Positions 1 to 9,030 of a stretch of 64,000 nt of DNA are shown one piece after another. Position 1 is the stretch's first letter. The number at the start of each line of letters is the position of its first letter. This DNA comes from Paulinella micropora (Eukaryota; Cercozoa; Imbricatea; Euglyphida): the NCBI GenBank assembly GCA_009731375.1, contig BJOX01000241.1:128782-192781 (forward strand). The letters are read 5' to 3'. The notes below the pieces were generated by a model. It saw only the letters and a list, made by a program, of their open reading frames with translations, ran no database searches and was not told the origin of the DNA. The translations under genes were made by a program, and so were the position numbers.

Positions 1-230
1 TGACAGTTATGTTCGCGGTAATGACAGAAATTACACCAGTCATCACTGTCTCGTCTTTTATTAATATTTTGTATCATTCTTTCCCATTCTTCTTTTTTCT
101 TCTTTTCTTCTTCTTGTTTTTCAAGAAATCTTTTATGTTTTTTTGAGCTGAAATGAATCCGCTTTCGGTGTTCAGCGATATCAACATCAGAACCACAATC
201 ACATTTGTATCGCCGTTTGTTTTCTGTCAT
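1..230 (-). CDS. Partial zinc-finger protein, runs off the left edge
   Basis: An open frame begins at the ATG complementary to 228-230 and stays open to base 1, so the C-terminus is missing. The protein starts MTENKRRYKCDCGSDVD and has a Cys-x-Cys ... His-x3-His type finger near residues 10-32, followed by a lysine/glutamate-rich helix and a second cysteine/histidine cluster (WCNFCHYREHNC) at the cut end. Small fingers of this CxCG...H...H kind are common in algal giant viruses and their satellites (family knowledge, from memory). It overlaps the end of the next gene upstream by about 32 bases. It lies outside the left terminal repeat of the Polinton element, so it belongs to the DNA into which that element inserted. 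Function unknown. Confidence 0.55.
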   Translation of the reverse strand, partial: MTENKRRYKCDCGSDVDIAEHRKRIHFSSKKHKRFLEKQEEEKKKKEEWERMIQNINKRRDSDDWCNFCHYREHNC

Positions 231-585
231 CGTGTGTCTCTTGTTTGTTCCTCTGTGTATCCTTATATATTACCCCTTCGTTTTGTTTAGAAGAATTTTT
301 TTCTGTATGTGTACTTGATTTCATATGTCTTGCTTTGCTACTTCTATTGATTTCAACTCCGCATTCACACTTGAATGTTTTATTCTTCCAATTTCTTTTC
401 TTTTCTTTTTTGATTTCTTTTGTTTCCTTATCATAATTAACTTTCCATTCATCATACTTTGGTTTTACTTTTTCCTCGTGGTATTTCTTTGCTTCTTCCA
501 TTGCTTGTTCTTGTGTTCTTCGTTTTCCAATAGTAAAACTCATAAACATCGTTTTACCTCCTTCTCTCCATTGAACTTTTACCAT
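199..585 (-). CDS. Small basic protein with N-terminal AP2-like segment and CxC...H zinc finger
   Basis: 128 residues. The first ~40 residues (VKVQWREGGKTMFMSF ... EEAKKYHEE) have a short beta-strand/helix pattern resembling an AP2-type DNA-binding domain; this is a weak resemblance. Residues ~72-92 contain FKCECGVEINRSSKARHM, the same CxC ... H ... H finger as the gene beside it. The rest is lysine-rich. The start codon (complement of 583-585) lies inside the 6-bp sequence repeated at the far end of the Polinton element, so the element landed exactly at the start of this gene. Its present promoter, if any, would be inside the terminal repeat. A DNA-binding role is only inferred. Confidence 0.5.
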   Translation of the reverse strand: MVKVQWREGGKTMFMSFTIGKRRTQEQAMEEAKKYHEEKVKPKYDEWKVNYDKETKEIKKEKKRNWKNKTFKCECGVEINRSSKARHMKSSTHTEKNSSKQNEGVIYKDTQRNKQETHDDRKQTAIQM

Positions 586-587
586 CG
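582..587. repeat. Candidate 6-bp target-site duplication, left copy
   Basis: CCATCG directly outside the left terminal repeat matches TCATCG at 21500-21505 directly outside the right repeat (5 of 6 bases). Polintons make 6-bp duplications on integration. One mismatch is compatible with an old insertion, but a six-base match can also arise by chance. Confidence 0.55.
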
Positions 588-873
588 AGTAGAAGATAAC
601 CCGTAGTGCGGCGACGACTTTCTCGTCGCCTTCCTACGGGTTGTAGATAACGAATTAAGCCTTCCTATTAATCTCCGCAAATCAATACTAAGCGTCAAAA
701 CAGCAAAATAACAAAATCAAACATTTCAATCAATACAAGAAAGCAAAATAAAGAAATCTCTCTTACTCTTCGTTTCGCTTTTAAATAAAAACAAGGAAAA
801 GTTTAGAATTTTTTTAAGGTTTTTAAATAAAAACGAAATCAATACGAGAGCACAAAACACCCCAAAGAGCCCT
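588..873 (+). repeat. Left terminal inverted repeat
   Basis: Bases 588-873 match the reverse complement of 21214-21499 with roughly a dozen substitutions and small indels in A/T runs (alignment done by eye). The outermost ~55 bases contain a large hairpin (598-642). The inner end is the shared stretch reading AGAGCACAAAACACC. Confidence 0.9.
598..642. repeat. Terminal hairpin in left TIR
   Basis: Two nested perfect stems: AACCCGTAG (598-606) pairs with 634-642, and GGCGACGA (610-617) pairs with TCGTCGCC (623-630), leaving a 5-base loop CTTTC. The same structure with one mismatched pair is at 21445-21489. It is the only GC-rich stretch of the repeat, and it lies within 11 bases of the element terminus, where replication priming or integrase binding would occur. 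Confidence 0.8.
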
Positions 874-1061
874 CCACAGAGCGCTGAGAGAAAACATATG
901 CATTGTAAAAAGAAAAAATAAAAGACGTCCGAAAAACCCTCCATTTTAATAAACCTTACAAGGTTTCAAGCGAGACAACCCAATTGATTGTTTCTTCGTT
1001 ATTCCCCACCTTTTTCATCAAGGCTGAGATAGAAGGAAAGACGAGAATTTCCTCCTCTTCT
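874..1061. other. AT-rich spacer between left TIR and first internal gene
   Basis: No supportable gene. A short imperfect palindrome (AACCTTACAAGGTT) lies near 951-966. A 72-residue hydrophobic frame on the minus strand (726-944) is mostly inside the terminal repeat and is not preserved in the right copy, so it is not called. Confidence 0.4.
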
Positions 1062-1418
1062 TTACCAAGAGAAACCAGAAAGAAAGTTTTCTTTTTTTGG
1101 ATTTTTCATGGTTATATCACGTTCAACCCAAGCAAACAAAAAATTTTCATCTCTCTCCGCCTCCCTATGGGTGAAAAATTTTCGCTCCGCTTGAAAGGAA
1201 GTTATTTTTTCTTTCCCAAGCCGAGCGAAATCCCTAGGAACCCTAACTAATCGGGGGTTCTTCATCTCTGCAGGGGCTTTGGTTTCAACATCTTCCCAAG
1301 ACTTCCAGAAACCTACAACCACATTCATTGACATAAAAAAGAAACAATAGAGTTAGGACTTACCACCAGCGAGGTTGATTCCACCAACTCCGTCAACTAA
1401 TTCATTCGGCTCTCCCAT
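1062..1418 (-). CDS. Unknown protein, probably spliced (51-nt intron at 1313-1363)
   Basis: Exon 1 (1364-1418) starts MGEPNELVDGVGG and stops at a perfect GTAAGT donor. A T-rich tract and TTGTAG acceptor follow 51 nt later. Exon 2 (1062-1312) reads FWKSWEDVETKAPAEM and continues to a stop. The exons sum to 306 nt, an exact multiple of three, giving about 101 residues. Without splicing, exon 1 runs to a stop three codons past the donor and exon 2 would need a start inside the intron at 1334. No family recognised. Upstream of the ATG is a short inverted repeat (CTATTACA ... TGTAATAG, 1421-1450). The gene could be viral or a captured host fragment. The splice call rests on consensus sites and frame only. 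Confidence 0.45.
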
Positions 1419-1779
1419 AGTCTATTACATACACAAAAAGCATGTGTAATAGAAATTTCTTTGAATGATGGTGGGGTTTAAACCCCTGGTTTAAAAAAAA
1501 ACCATTGTTGTTTGGAGTAATCCGAAACAACTGACACTAAGTCTTTTTTATTCCGAGTTGCTATCTGCACTCTCGGTTCTGAAGACTCTGTGCATATTCC
1601 TATCGTTTTCACGTTTAATATTACTATTAATGCTATTATTTACGTATTCGTTAATACCATCACTGGAATATTTGCTAAAAGAAGCATTAAAAACGATGAA
1701 TGTTCTTTCTCAATACCAGCGAGAATACTATTCAAGACAATAGCGGAAAGTTGGCCACGATTATCATTTTTCCACTTAT

Positions 1780-2089
1780 AGAAATTATCTCGTTCTTTGT
1801 TTTTTTTTCCAATTTCTTTTTTCTCAAGCGAATAAGTTTATCCTCCCTATTTCATTATTTTCAATAGTCAATCGTTGCAACATCTCATTGATAGCCTCAA
1901 CCTTATCAGGTCTGGCTGTTTCTTTTCAATGAGACGTGCAATTTCTTTATCTGCTTTAGAAATTCTTTCTTCGCATATTATTTTATCTTTTTTGAGTCTA
2001 TCCATTCCTGTTTGTCGTATTTCAAATTCCTCAATCCATTCATTTTTATTTTTATTTTCTCGCGGAATTAGAGACATGGTTTCCAACAA
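1780..2089 (-). pseudogene. Degraded coiled-coil ORF
   Basis: The open part (1868-2089, 73 residues) is rich in Lys, Glu, Ile and Arg with heptad-like spacing (MDRLKKDKIICEERISKAD ...). Past residue ~57 the coding character continues in another frame (ARPDKVEAINEMLQ...), and then in a third, so the reading frame has been broken at least once. No conserved domain seen. It precedes the integrase gene on the same strand. Bases 1440-1780, next to it, contain no supportable gene. Confidence 0.35.
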
Positions 2090-2111
2090 AAAACCTGTCC
2101 AGACAGAATTC

Positions 2112-2392
2112 TGATTTTCTGTCTGAAGCCTACAGACAGCCAGACACCGCGCTGTCTGGGTGTTGCTGGCGGTATTCGCGGAAATAGAATTTTCTAGAAT
2201 TTGATGTAATTGTTAAACAAAAGATAATACTTCAAATACTTTTTTCCTATATCACTGCCAGGTTCACTGGGTGACGAGACTAATGGGTTTAACGTCGTCA
2301 TTGAAATTTTAGGTTGCGGGGTCAAATCCGAAGGATGTATCGGTGCCAAGATATGAACCTTTTATTTTTGTTCGTCCTGTATCATTTTTTGC
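2112..2392. other. Intergenic spacer with palindrome, downstream of integrase
   Basis: Contains an 8-bp-stem hairpin, CAGACAGC ... GCTGTCTG (about 2133-2158), then ~190 bases without ORF. A tRNA-like T-loop (GGGGTCAAATCC, near 2318) was considered, but no cloverleaf can be drawn. Confidence 0.4.
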
Positions 2393-3388
2393 TTATAAAT
2401 CTAATATTACCTTCGCCTTTTTTTCTCGCTTTGAAGTTCTTATGTTCTCTGGCTGAATGTCCTCCCGCTTTAGCAGTTCTTTAGTCTTTTTTTCTTTAAT
2501 AACTTCTTTAGTTTGCTCCTTCATATCTTTTTCTTCGTCAATTGGTTGAATAAAATCAGTTTTCAATAAATCTCTGGGACTTACTAACTCATCGTTATTT
2601 AATATAATTTTAAACCCCTTCCGACCCTTGACTTTATAAATAATTTTGCTGAAAGTCTTACCACCTTTGGAGAAAACATTTCGTTTATTTTCTTTTCTTA
2701 CACTATCGCCAACATTGAATTCGTCAATTAAATTATCACGTGTTATCACTTGTTTATTTTTGTCTCTCCCGAAAAATACATCTACTGGTTTTGCCATAAT
2801 TCCTCTATGGACTTTATGATTGTAAGCATCTACTAAGTCTTGAATATAACTAACCCAATCAAAATTACGATTGGTTTCAAATAAAACGTCAAGCCATCTC
2901 CTTATACTTCTTATCACTCTATCAACAACCGCAAGTGCTCTATGGTCGCCAACTTCAACGACGTCGTGTTTAATTCCATTTTCAATAAAATATTCACGAG
3001 TTGCTCCTTTATATTCTCCCCCGCTGTCAGTAGTAATTGACTTTGGTTTATATTTGATTGATTTCAAAGCATAATAGACTTCTTTTGCAGTTTTATTTTT
3101 TAATGGAATGATTATTAAATATCTTGAATGGCAATCAATCCAAACAAGCATCCAAGCATATCCTTTATTTCCTTTCTTATCTTTTATCTTACTCATATCC
3201 GCTAAGTCAAGAAAAACTTGGTTTAATGGTTTATCAACCCATATCGTGTTCCATATTTTCGGGTTCTTTTTCTGCTGATGAATTTCAAGGGCTTCTTCTT
3301 CTTTTGTTTTAACTACTTCTCCCGTAGTTTTGTCTTCTAATTGACTATCAGCATTCTGTGTATTAATAATTATATGTTTATTGACCAT
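2393..3388 (-). CDS. Polinton-type rve integrase
   Basis: 331 residues, intact. The enzyme would cut and join element ends to host DNA. The RNase-H-fold core spans about residues 50-220: first acid in QVFLDLADM, second in SITTDSGGEYKG, and third position in ALAVVDRVIRSIRR, 34 residues after the second. The third position is Asp where retroviral-type integrases have Glu. The histidine/tyrosine-rich stretch YNHKVHRGIMAKPVDVFFG is the usual block after the core. Residues ~225-290 (FNVGDSVR ... SKIIYKVKGRKGFKIIL) form an SH3-like C-terminal DNA-binding domain typical of polinton and retroelement integrases. The tail is lysine-rich. No N-terminal HHCC zinc domain is evident. It is divergent from the gene at 3423, sharing a 34-base promoter region. 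Confidence 0.9.
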   Translation of the reverse strand: MVNKHIIINTQNADSQLEDKTTGEVVKTKEEEALEIHQQKKNPKIWNTIWVDKPLNQVFLDLADMSKIKDKKGNKGYAWMLVWIDCHSRYLIIIPLKNKTAKEVYYALKSIKYKPKSITTDSGGEYKGATREYFIENGIKHDVVEVGDHRALAVVDRVIRSIRRWLDVLFETNRNFDWVSYIQDLVDAYNHKVHRGIMAKPVDVFFGRDKNKQVITRDNLIDEFNVGDSVRKENKRNVFSKGGKTFSKIIYKVKGRKGFKIILNNDELVSPRDLLKTDFIQPIDEEKDMKEQTKEVIKEKKTKELLKREDIQPENIRTSKREKKAKVILDL

Positions 3389-3422
3389 TTATACAAAATA
3401 TGACAACATTTATATATATATA
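3389..3422. promoter_or_regulatory. Bidirectional promoter region
   Basis: A 34-base spacer separates the divergent start codons of the integrase and the small gene at 3423. It contains the run TTTATATATATATA immediately before the rightward ATG. Similar TATATA runs sit within ~15 bases of starts at 4537, 9135, 9990, 17000 and 17317, so this is a candidate element-wide promoter feature. Confidence 0.4.
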
Positions 3423-3953
3423 ATGCCGACCGTAAAAGTCCTGAGAAAGGTATTAGGTGAAGAAAAAAGGAGACATTGTCCAAAAATTAGCAAATTAAAA
3501 AAGGCTGAACTGCTTAAATTAATGGAACATTATGGAAAGATGGTCTCGGAAAAGAAAAAGTTTAAGAAAACTACGAAACAACCACCTAAGTTTAAACCTT
3601 CGGAAAAAAACAAACTTCTATTAAGCCAACCAACGACATTTCATTAAGTGGAGATACAATGAGAGAGATAGAAAAACTAAATGAAGATTTAAGAAAATAT
3701 AGAAGCGATATTCGTGCTATCCCTCGTTATGGGAAAATAAGAAAGGGAACGAAGAAGGAAACTTTTGCAGAAATTGAAAATATTAGAAATAGTTTTAATA
3801 AAGGCGAAATGTCCTAGCAGACAGAATTAAAGAGTTTCAAAAACAGGATGAAAGGTATTTGGAAGAGATTTATTACACTTTTATTGATGTATCTACGATT
3901 AACAACAAATTAAAAACCATACTTAAAAATTATATAAAAGATGAGTGGGTTTA
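3423..3953 (+). pseudogene. Small basic SAP-like protein plus two out-of-frame continuations
   Basis: The first piece (3423-3647, 74 residues, start MPTVKVLRKVLGEEKRR) contains ISKLKKAELLKLMEHYG, which resembles the two helices of a SAP DNA-binding motif. The open frame then moves twice: 3659-3817 (MREIEKLNEDLRKYRSDI ...) and 3817-3953 (ADRIKEFQKQDERYLEEIYY ...), each coding-like and each in a different frame. This is either one frameshifted gene of about 175 residues or a cluster of tiny genes; I favour a broken gene because neighbours show the same damage. It is convergent with the gene ending at 3951. Confidence 0.45.
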
Positions 3954-4478
3954 AAACTTTAAGAAACATTTTTCGACATCATTATTTTTTTCTTTCTTGG
4001 CACCACCAGAAGATTGATTATATACTTTCACACTCACACTACTAGGCTTCTTTCCTTTCCCCTTCTTTGGTTTTGGTATTTCTTCTTCACTACTTTCACT
4101 TTCGCTTTCACTTTCTTCGCTCTCTGGCTCTGTCTCTGGCTTCTTATTCTTCTTCGCTCTTTTATTCTCTACTTTCGCTCTTTTGATTTTCATCTTAGCC
4201 ATCTTTTCCGCAAAAATATCAGTGAAATCAACCTCATCCTCACTCTCACTCTGCTCAGGTGTGTCATCTTGTTCCTTCTCATTAATGATGTCGGTTGCTA
4301 AATTCTTATTTTCTATCTCCGCTATTTTTCTCTCCATATCTTCATCTTCGCTTTTAACCGCGTTTCGGTATTGCGCCAAAACATTTTTAGCATGCTCCAA
4401 CTTTCGTTGTTTCGCTTTCGCTTTTATTCCTTCCACAGCACTTCCCCAATTCTTACGACTTGCTTCGGGGGACGGCAT
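3951..4478 (-). CDS. Highly charged low-complexity protein
   Basis: 175 residues starting MPSPEASRKNWGSAVEG. It has a lysine-rich N-terminal half, a serine/glutamate acidic tract around residues 118-135 and a basic proline/lysine/glycine tail. There is no globular domain or membrane segment. Such proteins in dsDNA viruses are often virion or DNA-associated, but nothing here proves it. Its start is 58 bases from the divergent fibre gene start at 4537. Confidence 0.6.
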   Translation of the reverse strand: MPSPEASRKNWGSAVEGIKAKAKQRKLEHAKNVLAQYRNAVKSEDEDMERKIAEIENKNLATDIINEKEQDDTPEQSESEDEVDFTDIFAEKMAKMKIKRAKVENKRAKKNKKPETEPESEESESESESSEEEIPKPKKGKGKKPSSVSVKVYNQSSGGAKKEKNNDVEKCFLKF

Positions 4479-4536
4479 TCTATACTAAGATTTTTATATT
4501 TTTAGTATTTACAAATTAAATATTTATTTATATACA
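4479..4536. promoter_or_regulatory. Divergent AT-rich promoter region
   Basis: 58 bases, almost entirely A/T, between two divergent start codons. A TTTATATACA sequence abuts the rightward ATG at 4537. Confidence 0.35.
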
Positions 4537-7500
4537 ATGAGTCAATATAAATCCTTACTCGGCCTTAATGAGTTGTCTGTGGACTCACTCAATATACTTA
4601 ACCTTGACCTTACCAATACCAACATAGTGGGCTTAAACACAGACAGAGTGCCAGAAGATGATGACCCAGTAAATCTTTATTACACTGACGGCCGATTTGA
4701 TACAAGGTTATCCAGCAAATCGACATCAGACATCAAAGAAGGAAAAAATTATACTATACAGAGCAACGAGTAAGGGACAACGACGAAGTCAAAGCCTCAA
4801 CTCAACACAGAAGCAATACTTCCAATCCGCACCAAACCAGTTTATATAATTTGATAGACACAAACATATTTGCACAAGCGAGCGGACAATACTTAACTTA
4901 CAACGATGTAGAAGGCAAATGCAAGAATACAGCCCTTGGTTTAATTGATACATTTTCAGATGTGGTTATAACCGCGCCGATAGCGATGAATATTTATCTA
5001 ACATATAACTCAATAAACTGGGTAAATAAAACATTTCCAATAAGCGTGGATGAATTCGGCAATATTAGTATGGGAAGGAAGAATATAACAGGAGTCAATT
5101 TACTAAATACCAAAGATGTTGATGAATGGATATTTGAGCATAATGATAATAATGATAAAGTTTCAGCGAGTGGAAGTATAGATAGTCACAGCGATGTGAC
5201 AATATCAGGCTTCCCAGCAGATAACCAATTGCTTATGTATAGCACGGGACAATGGAGAAACACCACTTCACCCTTTCTTAGATTAGACGGCACAGCCAGT
5301 ATGACGGGAGGACTAAATATGGGCGGTTTTGCTATTTCGGGGGCTTCTACGTATAATGGAATTAATCTCACCACTCTTGCAGTTGATGGTTCGGTGGTTA
5401 AACTAACAGGAGACCAAACCATAGGAGGAATTAAAACATTTAGCAGTATAATAAATGCGAGTGCTGGTCTTGATATGAAAAGTCAAAACATTACAAATGT
5501 ATATCAACTAAATGGCAGGTCTATCACAACTTGGCTATCAGAGCACGATACGAACACGGCGAAAGTGTCGGCGAGTGGAAGTATTGATACACATAGCGAT
5601 GTGATTATAACAACAGCATCAGATAATCAACTACTCATTTATAGCACTGGACAATGGAGAAATGTGGCATCACCATTTCTTAGATTAGACGGCACTGCTA
5701 GTATGACGCGAGGACTAAATATGGGAAATCAAAATATAACAAATGTAAATCTTGTTGATGGTGTGGATGTTTCTGTTCTTGATGCTTCGGCAGTTAAAAC
5801 CTCAGGAAACCAAACAATAGCAGGAATTAAGACATATAGCAGTGGTGTTGAAACTACTGGAAATTCAATAAATTCACAACAAAGGGCACATTTATCGTTT
5901 TCAATTCTACAAGTAATATCGGGTCAATTGCTAGTTTGGATATGAAAACTGCAAGATATTACAACTTTGAAATTTCTGCGAAAAAAATAAGTTTTATTAT
6001 TGACGGGACGATTGTTTCGTGGTTTAATGCTACTGGCTTAGATTGTAATAGTAGTCGGATTGTTAATCTAGGAGCACCACAAAATGCGAATGAAGCGGTG
6101 AATAGACAATATCTGGATGACAATTGTATGAAACTAACAGGAGACCAAACAATAACAGGAATTAAAATATTCAACGGGACGAGCACTGTGATAAAATATC
6201 TAACTTTAACACAAACGGCTGATTTTAATAATCAAGAAATCATTAATGGTGGAAATATAACATATAATGGGGCGAGGATATTAAACCAAAATGGAGGAGA
6301 TATATTCTTTTCACAGACATCAGGATATATTCTTTTCACAGACATCAGGTGATTTTCAATATTTCTTATTTACTCTAAATACCGCTACAAGTGGAACCGC
6401 AGACCAAAGAGGTTATGTATTCACGAATGTAGCATTTGATGTAAAAGGGGCGGGACTTTATATTTCAAAATTTTTGGATAATAAAAGTGCTTCGTCTGAC
6501 ATTGTTCGTTTTAACAATGCTGGCGGTATGCGGTTTTATGGTGCCTTAGATATGAACTCAAACAACATAACAAATGGTGGAACAATAACGGGAACATCAA
6601 TCACTTCAACTGCTGGCATGACTACAACAACATTAACGGCAAGCGATAAAATAACAACAGCAACAGGCAAAGCAATAATTATAGGAAACACAACAAAAGG
6701 AATAGGAACAACAGCGGGTTTAGAATTGTATGGGACATTTAATAACAATACAACTGGAGCGCATTTGCAGGCTATTACAACGGAAGATATATTTGTCATA
6801 CTTTTCAACTAACTAATTTAAGTGAGAATAACATAAATATGACATTTGATGCGTATTTAGATGCTGGCGGATGAAAATCAAGTTATGCGAGTTCTAATTT
6901 TCTAATTACTAAATGGAATAATAAACTTAGATTTTTGTATGATAGCGGGAAAAGTGCTGGGGTTTCTGTTCCTTGGAATCTCGCTCTGGAACTTGACACA
7001 TCAGGTTTATTAACAACAAAGGCGATTACAGCGAGTGGGGCGATAACGGCGAATGCGGGTATATCAACAACAACGGCAACCGCGAGTGGATTACTAACGG
7101 CAAATGCAGGTATATCAACAACCACATTGGCAACAAGCGATAAAATAACAACAGCGCTAGGCAAACCAATTATCATAGGGAACTCAACAAAAGGAGTAGG
7201 AGTAACTGGTGGCTTATAATTATATGGAACAGACGGAAATGCGAATGGCCCACATATTCAAGCATTCGTTCATACATCAATTTCCCACATTCCAATTATT
7301 GAATTATAGTCAGGACAATATTGCTTTAAGTTTTGATAGTTATTGGGAGGGGGGTGGCTGGAAATCAAGCAACAGAAACTCCAACTTTCAAATATACAAG
7401 ATAAGCAACAAACTCGCCTTTAATTACAAATCAGGAGTATCACTTGGAGGAGCCATAGCATTTAGCGAGGCGATGAACATAAGCAATACGGGAGATTTAA

Positions 7501-8096
7501 GCATCACAACAGCATCCAGCGGATTTTTAACATTAAGAAAAAGACCAAGTTCTACTTACGACCCACAAATATATATGAAATCAGGAGGATATTCAAATTA
7601 TGGAGTAGTCTGCGCATCTCAGGGAATTCTCCATGCTTGGACTACTTCAAACTCTTCAGGTGAGCCGTCTGGCAGTTATAATTATGTTCCACTTAATGGT
7701 GCTTGGACAAACTCATCGGACAGGAGGCTAAAATCAGATATTAAAACATTAGACTGCGGGGCTTGTTGTGAGAAACTAATGAAAATAAATTTCTGTTCGT
7801 ATTGGAAAGCAGACAAGAAGAAAGAAAAAAAGAACCACGGATTTATTGCGGACGAAATCAAAAAAATATTTCCAGAATTTGTATCTGAAAGTGGAATAAA
7901 AGCAGACGATGGAGATGGTAACCTTGAAAGTATAACATATACGGACTTTATTCCAATATTGGTTAGCGCTTTTCAACACATGGCGGAAAAGGTGATTTAT
8001 TTAGAAAAAGAAAATAAAAGTTTACTTAATATATTACAAGACCAAGCAAACCAATTAGCAGAAATCAGAGCAGTCGTTTTTTCAAATGTCCAATAA
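4537..8096 (+). pseudogene. Long fibre protein with C-terminal S74 chaperone domain, frameshifted
   Basis: Six overlapping or adjoining open pieces (4537-4773, 4851-5945, 5936-6352, 6291-6812, 6935-7219, 7209-8096) in alternating frames would together make a protein of about 1180 residues. Early sequence includes the fibre-like LYYTDGRFDTRL. The shaft has repeated motifs: LRLDGTASMT twice, (K/T)xxGxQTIxGIK three times, and GK(A/P)IIIGN(T/S)TKG(I/V)G twice. The last piece has TNSSDRRLKSDIKTL and HGFIADEIKKIFPEFV, the signature of peptidase S74 intramolecular chaperones that trimerise fibres and then cut themselves off at the SD step. A coiled coil follows. A 25-bp tandem duplication at 6299-6348 explains one frameshift. 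An intact parent would serve in host attachment. Confidence 0.75.
6299..6348 (+). repeat. 25-bp perfect tandem duplication in the fibre gene
   Basis: Bases 6299-6323 are repeated exactly at 6324-6348 (unit begins GATATATTCTTTTC). Twenty-five is not a multiple of three, so the duplication itself shifts the frame, matching the switch between the ORF pieces ending at 6352 and beginning at 6291. Confidence 0.9.
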
Positions 8097-8520
8097 TACA
8101 ACTAGACTTCATATGGATATGGATGGCGAACTAACTCCAGAATTAAAATCTCGTGTTCTTGAAGTAGAACTAAAGACTGAGGAAAAAAAAGTAGAGCACG
8201 AATTGGAAGATAACTGGAATTGTTGTTGTATAAAAAACAGACCGACCGACAGCCGACTTATTAAATACTTATTTCAAATGGGTATCATTATTGCCATTAT
8301 AACCCTTTGTATGGTGAGGCTGTCTGAAAAGAACTTACCTTGTGAGGTTGCTAATACTTATGTCGGTATTTTGACCTTACTCATAGGAATTGGCCTTTTC
8401 CTTCGCCTTCTAGTTCAAAGAAGTGAGCACTCGTATAAGTGGATTTTATACCACGAAGCATCATTACCCGCACAGATTAACGGCAGGGCTTCATCAAAAC
8501 TAACACACCACTCGCTTTGA
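8086..8520 (+). CDS. Membrane protein with two transmembrane helices
   Basis: 144 residues. The N-terminal ~60 residues are hydrophilic, with a CCC cluster (NWNCCCIKNR). Two hydrophobic helices follow: YLFQMGIIIAIITLCMVRL (about residues 65-85) and YVGILTLLIGIGLFLRLLV (about 92-111), then a short hydrophilic tail. The ATG overlaps the last 11 bases of the fibre gene in another frame, suggesting co-transcription. No family recognised. A role in a viral membrane or in host envelope modification is speculative. Confidence 0.65.
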   Translation: MSNNTTRLHMDMDGELTPELKSRVLEVELKTEEKKVEHELEDNWNCCCIKNRPTDSRLIKYLFQMGIIIAIITLCMVRLSEKNLPCEVANTYVGILTLLIGIGLFLRLLVQRSEHSYKWILYHEASLPAQINGRASSKLTHHSL

Positions 8521-8527
8521 GGTTTGT

Positions 8528-8549
8528 GAATACATTAAAATTTGTATTC
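8528..8549. terminator. 3' hairpin after membrane protein gene
   Basis: GAATACA pairs with TGTATTC around an 8-base A/T loop, eight bases past the stop codon. The position fits the 3'-end hairpins used as transcript ends in mimivirus-like viruses and virophages; the function here is inferred. Confidence 0.4.
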
Positions 8550-8673
8550 AATACCTTGCTTTATACAATAAGCACAACTCTCATTCTTTTTTTCGCTTAC
8601 CCGCGAGTAAAAGTCGCAGGCAGTTCGCGAAAATATTTTTGTTATTAAAAAGTTTATCATCAATAATGTAATC

Positions 8674-9030
8674 ATGGCTGACTATAAATACCAAAAGATT
8701 GTTTTTCTGAGCAATAATTTTGTGGGTAAATCATTTAACAAGAACATTCAAATGTCATTTACACCCACCAAAATGAATGTTAAGTTTATTCACTACTATA
8801 ACGACCAGACGGAAACCAAAACCAGAATTCTTAACATGGATAGAATTGGAATTATTGGCACATTCTCCGACAGCACCACAGCAAACATTTCAAACCTTAG
8901 TTATAATTTAGGTGTCGTTGGATGGACGGACGGACAATATACATTTAAAGTCCTTGAAACCGACAGCGGAAATATTGATACAGGAAATTTAGCGGAAAGA
9001 ATTGTTGTGTGTTTGGAATTCGTAGGGTAG
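8674..9030 (+). CDS. Unknown 118-residue protein, probably beta-rich
   Basis: Starts MADYKYQKIVFLSNNFVGK. Alternating hydrophobic residues and Thr/Asn/Asp-rich turns suggest a small beta-sandwich. There is no signal or membrane segment and no family I recognise. It sits between the membrane protein and the packaging ATPase, in the morphogenesis block, so a minor virion component is plausible. Its stop codon lies within a hairpin (9025-9043). Confidence 0.65.
   Translation: MADYKYQKIVFLSNNFVGKSFNKNIQMSFTPTKMNVKFIHYYNDQTETKTRILNMDRIGIIGTFSDSTTANISNLSYNLGVVGWTDGQYTFKVLETDSGNIDTGNLAERIVVCLEFVG

Noticed and set aside
726-944. Hydrophobic 72-residue ORF at the left TIR
   Set aside because: Mostly inside the terminal repeat and not maintained in the equivalent right repeat.
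984-1250. 88-residue plus-strand ORF
   Set aside because: Antisense to the better-supported spliced minus-strand gene at 1062-1418; low-complexity composition.
2260-2355. Possible tRNA (T-loop-like GGGGTCAAATCC, CC-A-like ends)
   Set aside because: No acceptor stem or anticodon arm can be paired; treated as chance.
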